This document shows positions 1 through 5,516 of a DNA stretch of 7,820 nt, one piece after another. This DNA is from CAZXBB01 sp964638815 (GTDB lineage Bacteria > Planctomycetota > Phycisphaerae > Phycisphaerales > SM1A02), in NCBI GenBank assembly GCA_964638815.1, contig CAZXBB010000236.1, positions 1-7,820 on the forward strand. Reading direction: 5' to 3'. The position numbers were made by a program, and so were the translations under genes. Under the pieces are notes generated by a model. That model was not told where the DNA came from. It saw only the letters and a program-made list of their open reading frames with translations, and searched no databases. The stretch's first letter is position 1. Each line of letters begins with the position of its first letter.

Positions 1-404
1 ACGTTCGGATCGCCCGAGACCTGGTAGCGTCGGACCTCGGTGTCGTTGCCGACGACGGTCACGTTGACGAAGAAGAAGCCGTTGCCGGCGTAGTCGGGAT
101 GAAAGGCGAGACCGAGGAGCCCCTGCTCGACGCCCGTGGCCAGGCCGCCGATCGCCAGGTAGGGCGTCTCCAGCAGCGTGCCGGTCACCAGGTCGAGGAT
201 CCGGATCGCCCCGCCCCGCTCGACGATGAAGAGCCTCTCCTCGTCGTCCGGGGCATGCGCGACGAACAGGGGCGAGCTCAGACCGGACCGGATCCGCGTC
301 GCGACCATCTCGGGTCCGCCCGCCTCGACGACGCAGGGCGGCACGACCGCGAGCATCGCGAGCAGCATCGTCGCCCGCGTGCCGATGGTGGTTCCTGAAG
401 CCAT
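1..404 (-). CDS. Glucose/sorbosone dehydrogenase-type (PQQ-dependent sugar dehydrogenase family) protein, N-terminal part
   Basis: The reading frame is open from an ATG at 404 to the window edge, so only the first 134 residues are visible and the C-terminus is missing. Residues 1-28 look like a Sec signal peptide: Arg10, a hydrophobic stretch (MLLAMLAVV) and a likely cut after Val-Glu-Ala28, so the product should be exported. The mature part starts the first blades of a six-bladed propeller. RLFIVERGGAIRILD (57-71) and EQGLLGLAFHPDYAGNG (93-109) are hallmark segments of the soluble glucose dehydrogenase/GSDH family. The PQQ- and calcium-binding residues and the catalytic His of soluble glucose dehydrogenases lie further along the chain, outside the window, so enzymatic activity cannot be judged. 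Many relatives in environmental bacteria are annotated only by fold. The start is fixed by an excellent Shine-Dalgarno. The gene is divergent from rpsL and shows no functional link to it. Confidence 0.85.
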   Translation of the reverse strand, partial: MASGTTIGTRATMLLAMLAVVPPCVVEAGGPEMVATRIRSGLSSPLFVAHAPDDEERLFIVERGGAIRILDLVTGTLLETPYLAIGGLATGVEQGLLGLAFHPDYAGNGFFFVNVTVVGNDTEVRRYQVSGDPN

Positions 405-410
405 GTCTCG

Positions 411-417
411 TCCTCCT
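411..417 (-). promoter_or_regulatory. Shine-Dalgarno of the leftward dehydrogenase-like gene
   Basis: The minus strand reads AGGAGGA, a near-complete anti-16S match, six bases before the ATG at 404. It decides the start codon. This gene is clearly leadered, in contrast to the ThiF-like and panB genes further right, which have no such site. Confidence 0.85.
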
Positions 418-722
418 GGCGCGGCCGGACCGCCGCCGGTGAGCCTGGGTTCCGGCACCGTGTCCGGGGAGCTTCGGCGACACCTGAGATACTCACCTGT
501 GATCCCTGGAGATCCTCGAAATCCGGCCAGATCCTTCGTCGGCCAGATCGGCGGCGGGATTCGCCGGGGTCGATGACGACCGGCGTCGAAGGGCGCCCCG
601 GCCTCTCCTTTCCTCCCCCCATCCGCGTGATCAGGGCGTCCTGGACGACTCCGGGCCGTCGCCCGCCGCCGCCGGGCACGGGGCGCAGGCGCAATAAAGG
701 AAGACCGGGGCGGCCGGTCCAT

Positions 723-751
723 TTGCCGCCTCCCCCCCACCTCGCTACATT
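723..751 (+). promoter_or_regulatory. Candidate sigma70-type promoter of rpsL-rpsG
   Basis: TTGCCG at 723-728 and TACATT at 746-751 are separated by exactly 17 bp. Each matches four of six positions of the TTGACA and TATAAT consensus. Transcription would start near 758, leaving a leader of about 27 bases before the rpsL ATG with an AGGGA at 770-774 as a modest Shine-Dalgarno. The position and spacing are what a ribosomal-protein promoter should have. This is pattern matching only, with no transcript evidence. Confidence 0.6.
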
Positions 752-784
752 GTGCGGCTCGTTTCAGCCAGGGACACCCTACTC

Positions 785-1156
785 ATGCCCACCGCCAACC
801 AGCTCGTTCGCAAGCCCCGACGGGCCCCCAAGGAGAAGTCGAAGGTCCGCGACCTCGACGCTTCGCCGCAGAAGCGCGGCGTCTGTCTCCAGGTCCGTAC
901 GGTGACGCCCAAGAAGCCGAACTCGGCGCTCCGCAAGGTGGCGCGCGTTCGGCTCTCGAACGGCAAGGAAGTGACGGCGTACATCGGCGGCGAGGGACAC
1001 AACCTCCAGGAGCACTCGATCGTGCTCGTGCGCGGCGGCCGCGTCCGGGACCTCCCCGGCGTGCGGTATCACGTTGTCCGCGGCGCGCTCGACACGCTCG
1101 GCGTGGACGCCCGCCGGAAGGGTCGCTCGAAGTACGGGACCAAGAGAGGCAAGTAA
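785..1156 (+). CDS. rpsL: 30S ribosomal protein S12
   Basis: 123 residues, matching the family length (E. coli 124). S12 sits at the 30S decoding centre and checks codon-anticodon pairing. The invariant blocks are all present: NQLVRKPR (5-12), QKRGVC (29-34), TPKKPNSALRK (41-51), YIGGEGHNLQEHS (66-78) and GGRVRDLPGVRYH (84-96). Lys43, the classic streptomycin site, is the wild-type lysine. Position 88, where E. coli and most bacteria have Lys, is Arg here. Asp89, the residue methylthiolated by RimO in E. coli, is conserved. The ATG at 785 is chosen because it starts the family alignment and has AGGGA at 770-774; an upstream in-frame ATG at 752 would lie on the promoter -10. It heads a two-gene transcript with rpsG, four bases downstream. 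Confidence 0.98.
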   Translation: MPTANQLVRKPRRAPKEKSKVRDLDASPQKRGVCLQVRTVTPKKPNSALRKVARVRLSNGKEVTAYIGGEGHNLQEHSIVLVRGGRVRDLPGVRYHVVRGALDTLGVDARRKGRSKYGTKRGK

Positions 1157-1160
1157 AGGT

Positions 1161-1655
1161 ATGGCAGGTCGCATCACCAAGTCCGATCAGCAGCTTCGCC
1201 CAGACCCGCGTCACAACGACAAGTTGCTCGCGAAGTTCATCAACTGCGTCATGCACGACGGCAAGAAGTCCGTCGCGCAGCGGCTCGTCTACGACGCGCT
1301 CGACCAGATCCAGGCACGGCTCGACAAGGAAAAGAACGAGGACGCGCCGGACGCGTCGATCGAGGTCTTCCGCCTCGCGATCGCCAACGTGCGCCCGGAC
1401 GTCGAGGTTCGCTCGAAGCGCGTCGGCGGTGCCAATTACCAGGTGCCGATGCAGGTAAGCCAGCGTCGGCGGCAGAGTCTGTGCTTCCGCTGGATCATCA
1501 ACTCGGCCCGCGGCGAGAAGGGCAAGCCGATGAGCAATCGCCTCGCCCGCGAGTTGTACGACGCCGCCCGCGGCGAAGGCAAGGCGATGCAGACGCGCGA
1601 GCAGACGCACCGCATGGCGGACGCCAACAAGGCGTTTGCGCACTTCGCCTGGTAG
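1161..1655 (+). CDS. rpsG: 30S ribosomal protein S7
   Basis: 164 residues. S7 nucleates assembly of the 30S head by binding the 3' major domain of 16S rRNA and lines the E site. Diagnostic segments are LAKFINCVMHDGKKS (23-37), NVRPDVEVRSKRVGGANYQVP and the C-terminus ANKAFAHFAW. Compared with E. coli there are several extra residues in the charged loop between the second and third helices (around KEKNEDAPDAS). The gap to rpsL is only four bases (1157-1160). The likely ribosome site is GAGAGG (1144-1149) inside the rpsL coding sequence, so the two genes are probably translationally coupled. fusA and tuf, which normally complete the str operon, do not follow: a strong terminator closes the unit about 80 bases after the stop. 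Confidence 0.97.
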   Translation: MAGRITKSDQQLRPDPRHNDKLLAKFINCVMHDGKKSVAQRLVYDALDQIQARLDKEKNEDAPDASIEVFRLAIANVRPDVEVRSKRVGGANYQVPMQVSQRRRQSLCFRWIINSARGEKGKPMSNRLARELYDAARGEGKAMQTREQTHRMADANKAFAHFAW

Positions 1656-1661
1656 CACCGG

Positions 1662-1703
1662 GCCGGGTCGCAAGAGCCGGGTCGGAAGAGCCGGGTCGAC
1701 AAA
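1662..1703. repeat. Three tandem copies of a 14-bp unit behind rpsG
   Basis: Copies are GCCGGGTCGCAAGA (1662-1675), GCCGGGTCGGAAGA (1676-1689) and the diverged GCCGGGTCGACAAA (1690-1703), followed by a degraded GCCGAAAGCCGG. The array starts seven bases after the rpsG stop, inside its 3' untranslated region. It has no obvious coding role. It may reflect slippage or an intergenic repeat family. The third copy overlaps the word CAAAGCCGAA (1700-1709), which recurs behind the dinB-like gene. Confidence 0.8.
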
Positions 1704-1732
1704 GCCGAAAGCCGGCCCCGAACGACACATCG

Positions 1733-1783
1733 CACGAAGGCACGAAGGGCCGGATCGCACGGCCCTTCGTGCCCTCGTGTTTT
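1733..1783 (+). terminator. Strong Rho-independent terminator of rpsL-rpsG
   Basis: A perfect 13-bp stem is formed by GGCACGAAGGGCC (1739-1751) and GGCCCTTCGTGCC (1761-1773), with a nine-base loop. After one A/C mismatch (1738/1774) the stem continues five more pairs (1733-1737 with 1775-1779), and the run TTTT (1780-1783) follows at once. This is a textbook intrinsic terminator for the ribosomal pair. It ends only 20 bases before the next start codon, so the next gene needs its own promoter or readthrough. CACGA occurs twice on the left arm and TCGTG three times on the right, allowing alternative pairings. Confidence 0.85.
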
Positions 1784-1790
1784 CGTGCGC

Positions 1791-1796
1791 TACGAT
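1791..1796 (+). promoter_or_regulatory. Candidate -10 element (TACGAT) of a leaderless ThiF-like transcript
   Basis: TACGAT lies exactly six bases before the ATG at 1803, so a start 6-7 bases after the -10 would begin the RNA at the start codon itself. There is no Shine-Dalgarno-like sequence between the terminator and the ATG, consistent with a leaderless mRNA. The -35 position falls within the terminator stem and has no good match. The same geometry occurs before panB. This is inferred from sequence pattern only. Confidence 0.5.
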
Positions 1797-1802
1797 TCCA
1801 CG

Positions 1803-2936
1803 ATGCCGAGCTTCGACACCCGCGACCGCTATCACCGCCAGATGCTGCTGCCCGGATTCGGGGCGGAGGGGCAGAAGTCCCTGGAAGCCTCCCACGCGCT
1901 GATCGTCGGGTGCGGCGCGCTCGGGTGCGCGATCGCGGACACCCTCGCCCGCGCCGGCGTCGGCACGCTCACGATCGTTGACCGCGACGTCGTCGAGACG
2001 ACGAACCTCCAGCGTCAGGTGCTCTACGAGGAAGCCGACGTCGAACGCGGCGTGCCGAAGGCCGAGGCGGCCCGCGCCCGACTGGGCCGGGTGAACCGCC
2101 AGGTCACGATCAACGCCCGCGTCGAGGACTTCAGCGCGCGGAACGCCGGGCACTTCGTCGCCGGCGTCGACGTCATCCTCGACGGTCTCGACAACTTCGA
2201 GACGCGCTACCTGCTGAACGATCTCGCGGTGAAGCACGGCATCCCGTACGTGTACGGCGGCGCGGTCGGAACGACCGGCGTTTCGATGGCGATCCTGCCG
2301 CACGCCGCGCGGCGCCGGCCGCGCGGCCACGCATCACGCGTGACGTGGACCGACGCCGAGGCGACGCCTTGCCTGCGGTGTGTCTTCCCCGAGCCGCCGC
2401 CGCCCGGCTCGACGCCGACGTGCGACACGGCGGGCGTGCTGGGCCCGGCGGTCACGATCGTCGCCGGCTTCCAGGCCGCACAGGCGCTCAAGCTGCTCAC
2501 CGGCAACGTCGCCGCCGTCGATCGCGCGCTGCTCTCGATCGAGCTCTGGTCGAACGAGATCCGACGCTTCGACGTGAGCCGCGCGCGGGAGGCTGGCGTC
2601 TGTCCGTGCTGTGTCGAGGGCCGGTTCGACTATCTCGAGGGCTCGGCGGGCAGCACGACGACTTCGCTCTGCGGACGCAACGCGGTGCAGATCAGCCCGC
2701 CCGGGCGCGCCGCGGGCGGCGCGGGGCTCGACCTCGCGGCGACGGTCACCCGTCTCTCGTCACACGGCGAGTTCACGCACAACGGCTACCTGCTCCGCGG
2801 CGTCTTCAGCGGCGAACGCAACGCCGACGGCGAGGCGATCGAGCTCACGCTGTTTCCCGACGGCCGGGCGATCATCAAGGGAACGCCCGAGACCGAGGCG
2901 GCGCGTTCCATCTACGCGAAGTACGTGGGAGGCTAA
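1803..2936 (+). CDS. ThiF/MoeB/HesA-family E1-like adenylyltransferase with C-terminal extension
   Basis: 377 residues. Enzymes of this family adenylate the C-terminal glycine of small ubiquitin-like sulfur carriers (ThiS, MoaD) in thiamine or molybdopterin synthesis; some act on other substrates. Residues 10-272 align with E. coli MoeB: GCGALG at 36-41 (nucleotide loop), Asp60, NLQRQ 68-72 (Arg71), Lys86, and Asp130 in DGLDN (MoeB Asp130). Two Cys pairs, C190xxC193 and C267xxC270, should bind structural zinc. TCDTAGVLGP (206-215) corresponds to the MoeB/ThiF crossover-loop Cys region. In place of a rhodanese domain there is a roughly 100-residue tail (about 276-377, with LCGRNAVQI and LFPDGRAIIKG) that I cannot name; the chain ends Gly-Gly. 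No carrier protein is encoded nearby, so the partner is unknown and thiF cannot be chosen over moeB. ATG 1803 is preferred to GTG 1785, which overlaps the terminator and lacks a ribosome site. Confidence 0.9.
   Translation: MPSFDTRDRYHRQMLLPGFGAEGQKSLEASHALIVGCGALGCAIADTLARAGVGTLTIVDRDVVETTNLQRQVLYEEADVERGVPKAEAARARLGRVNRQVTINARVEDFSARNAGHFVAGVDVILDGLDNFETRYLLNDLAVKHGIPYVYGGAVGTTGVSMAILPHAARRRPRGHASRVTWTDAEATPCLRCVFPEPPPPGSTPTCDTAGVLGPAVTIVAGFQAAQALKLLTGNVAAVDRALLSIELWSNEIRRFDVSRAREAGVCPCCVEGRFDYLEGSAGSTTTSLCGRNAVQISPPGRAAGGAGLDLAATVTRLSSHGEFTHNGYLLRGVFSGERNADGEAIELTLFPDGRAIIKGTPETEAARSIYAKYVGG
2928..2932 (+). promoter_or_regulatory. Shine-Dalgarno of the secreted helical protein, overlapping the ThiF-like C-terminus
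   Basis: GGAGG lies ten bases before the ATG at 2943 and is part of the last two sense codons (GGA GGC, Gly-Gly) of the preceding gene. With only six bases between stop and start, this supports translation from one message and possible coupling. It also offers a non-functional explanation for the terminal Gly-Gly of the upstream protein. Confidence 0.7.
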
Positions 2937-2942
2937 CCCTCG

Positions 2943-5471
2943 ATGAAATCGATCCTCGGCTTCCTTCTCCTGGCGATCTTCGCCCGCCCCGCGCACGCCC
3001 AGGGCACCAGCGGCGTCTTCCCGGACCCCATCGCGGATCGCGACCTGAGCGTCTACGCCGAGCGGCTCTCGATGAGCCCGCAGCAGCGGCTCGCGGTGGA
3101 CCGGTTCCACGAGACGTACGTCGAGGAGGCGATCGCCCTGCGCGAGGGCCCGATCCAGGACTTCCTGGATACGTCCGGCAACCTCATGCGCACCTTCATG
3201 TTCGCACCCGACGCGAAGGAGATGACGAAGGCGCTCCGCGAGCTCGACCGGATCAACGAGCGCATTCGCGCCAATGACGAGCGGCTGTTCGACCGGATGC
3301 TCCCGGTCCTGAGCGATGAGCAGGTGGCGGGGCTGCTCCGGGTGCGAGCCATCCGCGAGCGCGAGCGACTGCTCGGCGGCGTCGTGCGCTACATCACCTA
3401 CGCGCATCCCGTGCTGCGCGTCGATCTCACGAGCGTCACCGAAGAAGCCGCGCTCTCGCCGGAGGACCGCGCGATCATCGAGCCGCTGCTCATCGACTCC
3501 GAATCGCGTTTCACGTCAGGAGCGCGTCGCCTCGCGAAGGAAACCGTCGAGATGCTCAAGACGGTCGTGAAGCGGATCGAGACGCTGACCGCCGGCTTGG
3601 ACGAGCGAGCCGATCGCGCGCGGATGCGCACGGCGTGGCGCGAGCTCCGGCAGACCTGGCTGGACTCCTGCGGTGGAATGATCGACGCGACCGCGGCGCT
3701 CGGGGAGATGAACCGGCGCAGCGCGCGCAGTCTCGCGTCGGCACTTTCGCTTCCGGGCGGACGCCGGCTGATCGACGCCTTCCGCGATCAGGCCTTCGGC
3801 GACGTGCAGGCCGGGGCACGCGCGGCCGTGGTTCGCTACGACGCCGCGCTGCGTCTGCCGGATCTCGCGCCGGAGACGATCAAGGCGATCGAGGCGGCCC
3901 GCGAGGCGCTCGTCCTCCGGCAGGACGTCCTCGCGGAGCAGCTCATCGACATCGTCGAGAAGATGCAGCGGCAGGCGATGCTCCGGCGTTTCGGAGGGGC
4001 CGAGGTTCCCGAGGCGGAGGCCCTGGGCAGGCTCGAAGCGGAGCGCGACGCGTTGAACGAGCAGGCGCTGCTGACGCTCGACGCGATCCTGGGGCCGGAC
4101 GCGGCCGGCGCGCTCGCGCGCGGTGCGGCGTCCGACGCAGAGGAGAACGAAGACGAAGACGAGGCTGGCGACGAGGCCCGCGCCGCCGCCGCCGCGACGA
4201 CGTCGGCCGGCGGCGCCGGGGGCGCCGGGGGCGCCGGGGGCCACCGCGCGCCCGACGGGGAGCCCGCGCCCAGCCGCGCCGTTCCGCGGCGGGCCGACCC
4301 GTTCCTGCCCGGCGCGATCGGCGAGGACGAGCTCGACGCCTGGCGCGATCGCCTCGGCCTGAGTGAAGACCAGGCGGAGGTGCTGCGGTCGCTGTACGCG
4401 GACTACCGGACGAAGTTCGAGACGCTGCGCACCGGGAGCATCGACCCGCTCGTCGAGCACGCGACGAACCTCTGGAGCGTGGACGCCTCGTCCGGACGCC
4501 TCCTGCCGCCGGGGCCCGCGGCCATCGACAAGCTCTTCCGGGACCGGCGCACCGTATTCGCCGCGATCCACGCCCTGGACACCGCGTTCCTCGATGATGT
4601 GGCGGCCGTCGTGCTCGCGCGCGACGACCGGGTGCAGCAGGCCGCGATGGACGGCGTCCGGCGCGCCCGCGACCGCGTGGTCTACAACCTCGGCGTCGAT
4701 CCGCGCACCGGGATGCCGTTCGGGAGCCAGGCGAGCGGCGGCGGCGCGTCGCGGGAGTCGAGCCTGGACGTCGGCGTCCTGTTCGAAGAGCGCCGGCCCG
4801 GCGCGGAGGCGCGCGCCAGCTCCGCGTCGATCCTGGGAGCGTACGAACGAACGCTGGTGTCGCTCTTCCGGAAGCGGTACGAGTTGGCGCTCGCGTACGC
4901 CCGTGAGCACGAGGTGATCCGCGCCGACGCGTCGCACGCACGCGAGCTCCCGCGGGAGCAGCGTCGCGACGTGGGCGCGTCGTTCCGCTCGCTTTCCGAG
5001 GGCACGGGCGCGGAGCTGCGCCAGGTCTCCGCCGAGATCGTCTCGCTCAACCGCGCGACCCTCGAGTCGCTCGTCGCGGCCCTGCCGACGGCCGACGGTT
5101 CGCTGCTGCGGGCGGATTACCGCCTCGTGGCGAACCCGGGCGTCTTCGACGACGACGACGCGGTCGGGCCGCACTTCCGCCGCGCGCTGCGGCTGGAGGA
5201 TCTCGCCCCGGATCAGCGCGCCCGGATCGGCGAGCAGTTCGCCGTGTACCGCGCCGACTACGACCGGCTGGCCGGCGCCCTGATCGCGCTCGACCGGGAG
5301 AGCGAGGATCCCTCCGGTGGACGCCGCGGCTGGCAGGAGCGTCAACGCGAGCGCAACGCGCGGGAGCGGATCGAGTTTGAGCGGAGCGAGCTGAACGAGA
5401 AGACGCTCCGGCGTCTGCGTGCGGCCCTGAGCGAGGACCAGGCGACGCGTCTGGGGCTCGGCGGGGATTGA
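2943..5471 (+). CDS. Large secreted all-helical protein with repeated Spy/CpxP-like (LTxxQ-type) modules; function unknown
   Basis: 842 residues. Residues 1-19 form a clear Sec signal peptide (Lys2, hydrophobic ILGFLLLAIFA, cut after Ala17-His18-Ala19), so it should act in the periplasm or outside. The rest is strongly helical, charged and almost cysteine-free (I see only Cys243). Openings of the L-x-(L/M)-S-x-x-Q kind, as in Spy/CpxP LTxxQ proteins, occur at 42-48, 171-175, 305-312, 471-477 and 751-758. Each is followed 63-85 residues later by a closing helix of the form (N/D)-x3-L-x2-L-x3-L, at 111, 257, 372, 546 and 818, with a further closing at 703. I therefore read six related helical-hairpin modules in two halves. 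An acidic then Gly/Ala/Pro-rich linker (about 398-450) joins the halves. Spy and CpxP are periplasmic chaperone or stress proteins, but the same fold serves other roles, so I assign no function. It follows the ThiF-like gene by six bases and is probably co-transcribed. Confidence 0.85.
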   Translation: MKSILGFLLLAIFARPAHAQGTSGVFPDPIADRDLSVYAERLSMSPQQRLAVDRFHETYVEEAIALREGPIQDFLDTSGNLMRTFMFAPDAKEMTKALRELDRINERIRANDERLFDRMLPVLSDEQVAGLLRVRAIRERERLLGGVVRYITYAHPVLRVDLTSVTEEAALSPEDRAIIEPLLIDSESRFTSGARRLAKETVEMLKTVVKRIETLTAGLDERADRARMRTAWRELRQTWLDSCGGMIDATAALGEMNRRSARSLASALSLPGGRRLIDAFRDQAFGDVQAGARAAVVRYDAALRLPDLAPETIKAIEAAREALVLRQDVLAEQLIDIVEKMQRQAMLRRFGGAEVPEAEALGRLEAERDALNEQALLTLDAILGPDAAGALARGAASDAEENEDEDEAGDEARAAAAATTSAGGAGGAGGAGGHRAPDGEPAPSRAVPRRADPFLPGAIGEDELDAWRDRLGLSEDQAEVLRSLYADYRTKFETLRTGSIDPLVEHATNLWSVDASSGRLLPPGPAAIDKLFRDRRTVFAAIHALDTAFLDDVAAVVLARDDRVQQAAMDGVRRARDRVVYNLGVDPRTGMPFGSQASGGGASRESSLDVGVLFEERRPGAEARASSASILGAYERTLVSLFRKRYELALAYAREHEVIRADASHARELPREQRRDVGASFRSLSEGTGAELRQVSAEIVSLNRATLESLVAALPTADGSLLRADYRLVANPGVFDDDDAVGPHFRRALRLEDLAPDQRARIGEQFAVYRADYDRLAGALIALDRESEDPSGGRRGWQERQRERNARERIEFERSELNEKTLRRLRAALSEDQATRLGLGGD
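4212..4241. repeat. 9-bp in-frame tandem repeat encoding Gly-Ala-Gly units
   Basis: GGCGCCGGG occurs three times head to tail (4212-4220, 4221-4229, 4230-4238) plus GGC. It encodes GAGGAGGAGG inside the linker of the secreted helical protein. The unit is a multiple of three, so copy-number change by slippage would keep the frame and alter only linker length. It follows an acidic run (EENEDEDEAGDE, residues 400-411). Confidence 0.85.
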
Positions 5472-5504
5472 GCCGCGTCGATCGCTCGCCGGCGGCGGAC
5501 CGAA

Positions 5505-5510
5505 TACACT
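5505..5510 (+). promoter_or_regulatory. Candidate -10 element (TACACT) of a leaderless panB transcript
   Basis: TACACT is followed by six bases (TACGCC) and then the panB ATG at 5517, the same geometry as TACGAT before the ThiF-like gene. No Shine-Dalgarno precedes the ATG. The 45-base gap after the upstream stop is long enough for an independent promoter. No good -35 match is present 16-18 bases upstream, so the call rests on the -10 word, its spacing and the missing ribosome site. Confidence 0.45.
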
Positions 5511-5516
5511 TACGCC

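Larger units (their letters stand above)
405..784. other. Divergent intergenic region (380 bases) between the dehydrogenase-like gene and rpsL
   Basis: No convincing gene is seen here; short open frames have arginine/proline-rich, low-complexity translations typical of GC-rich shadows. It must hold the leftward gene's promoter, which I could not place with confidence. It does hold the rpsL promoter at the right end. Small structures visible: the 10-mer CGGCCAGATC twice (524-533 and 540-549, 16 bp apart), CACCTG twice (481-486 and 494-499), a weak hairpin GCCCG/CGGGC (661-677), and a 6-bp inverted repeat GACCGG/CCGGTC (703-719) ending four bases before the rpsL -35. No tRNA or T-tract terminator is visible. 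Confidence 0.6.

Noticed and set aside
405..784. A tRNA, small RNA or riboswitch in the 380-base divergent gap
   Set aside because: I found no cloverleaf arms, T-loop GTTCRA pattern or known aptamer core; only short GC-rich inverted repeats are present.
1785..1805. GTG at 1785 as the start of the ThiF-like protein
   Set aside because: It lies two bases after the terminator T run without a ribosome site and would place the -10-like TACGAT inside the coding sequence. The family alignment begins after the ATG at 1803.
783..2330. A 515-codon minus-strand open frame over rpsL, rpsG and the ThiF-like gene
   Set aside because: It is antisense to two certain ribosomal genes and runs through the terminator; there is no family signature or ribosome site.
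2345..3277. A 310-codon plus-strand open frame bridging the ThiF-like gene and the helical protein gene
   Set aside because: It is out of frame with both real genes, has an extreme Arg/Ala/Pro composition, and would cover a true stop-start junction with a good Shine-Dalgarno.
1803..5471. The ThiF-like gene plus the secreted helical protein as an antiphage (E1-like, CBASS or BilABCD type) system
   Set aside because: No cyclase, JAB protease, E2-like protein, ubiquitin-like carrier or effector is encoded nearby, and the partner gene is exported. The adjacency supports co-transcription, not a defence role.
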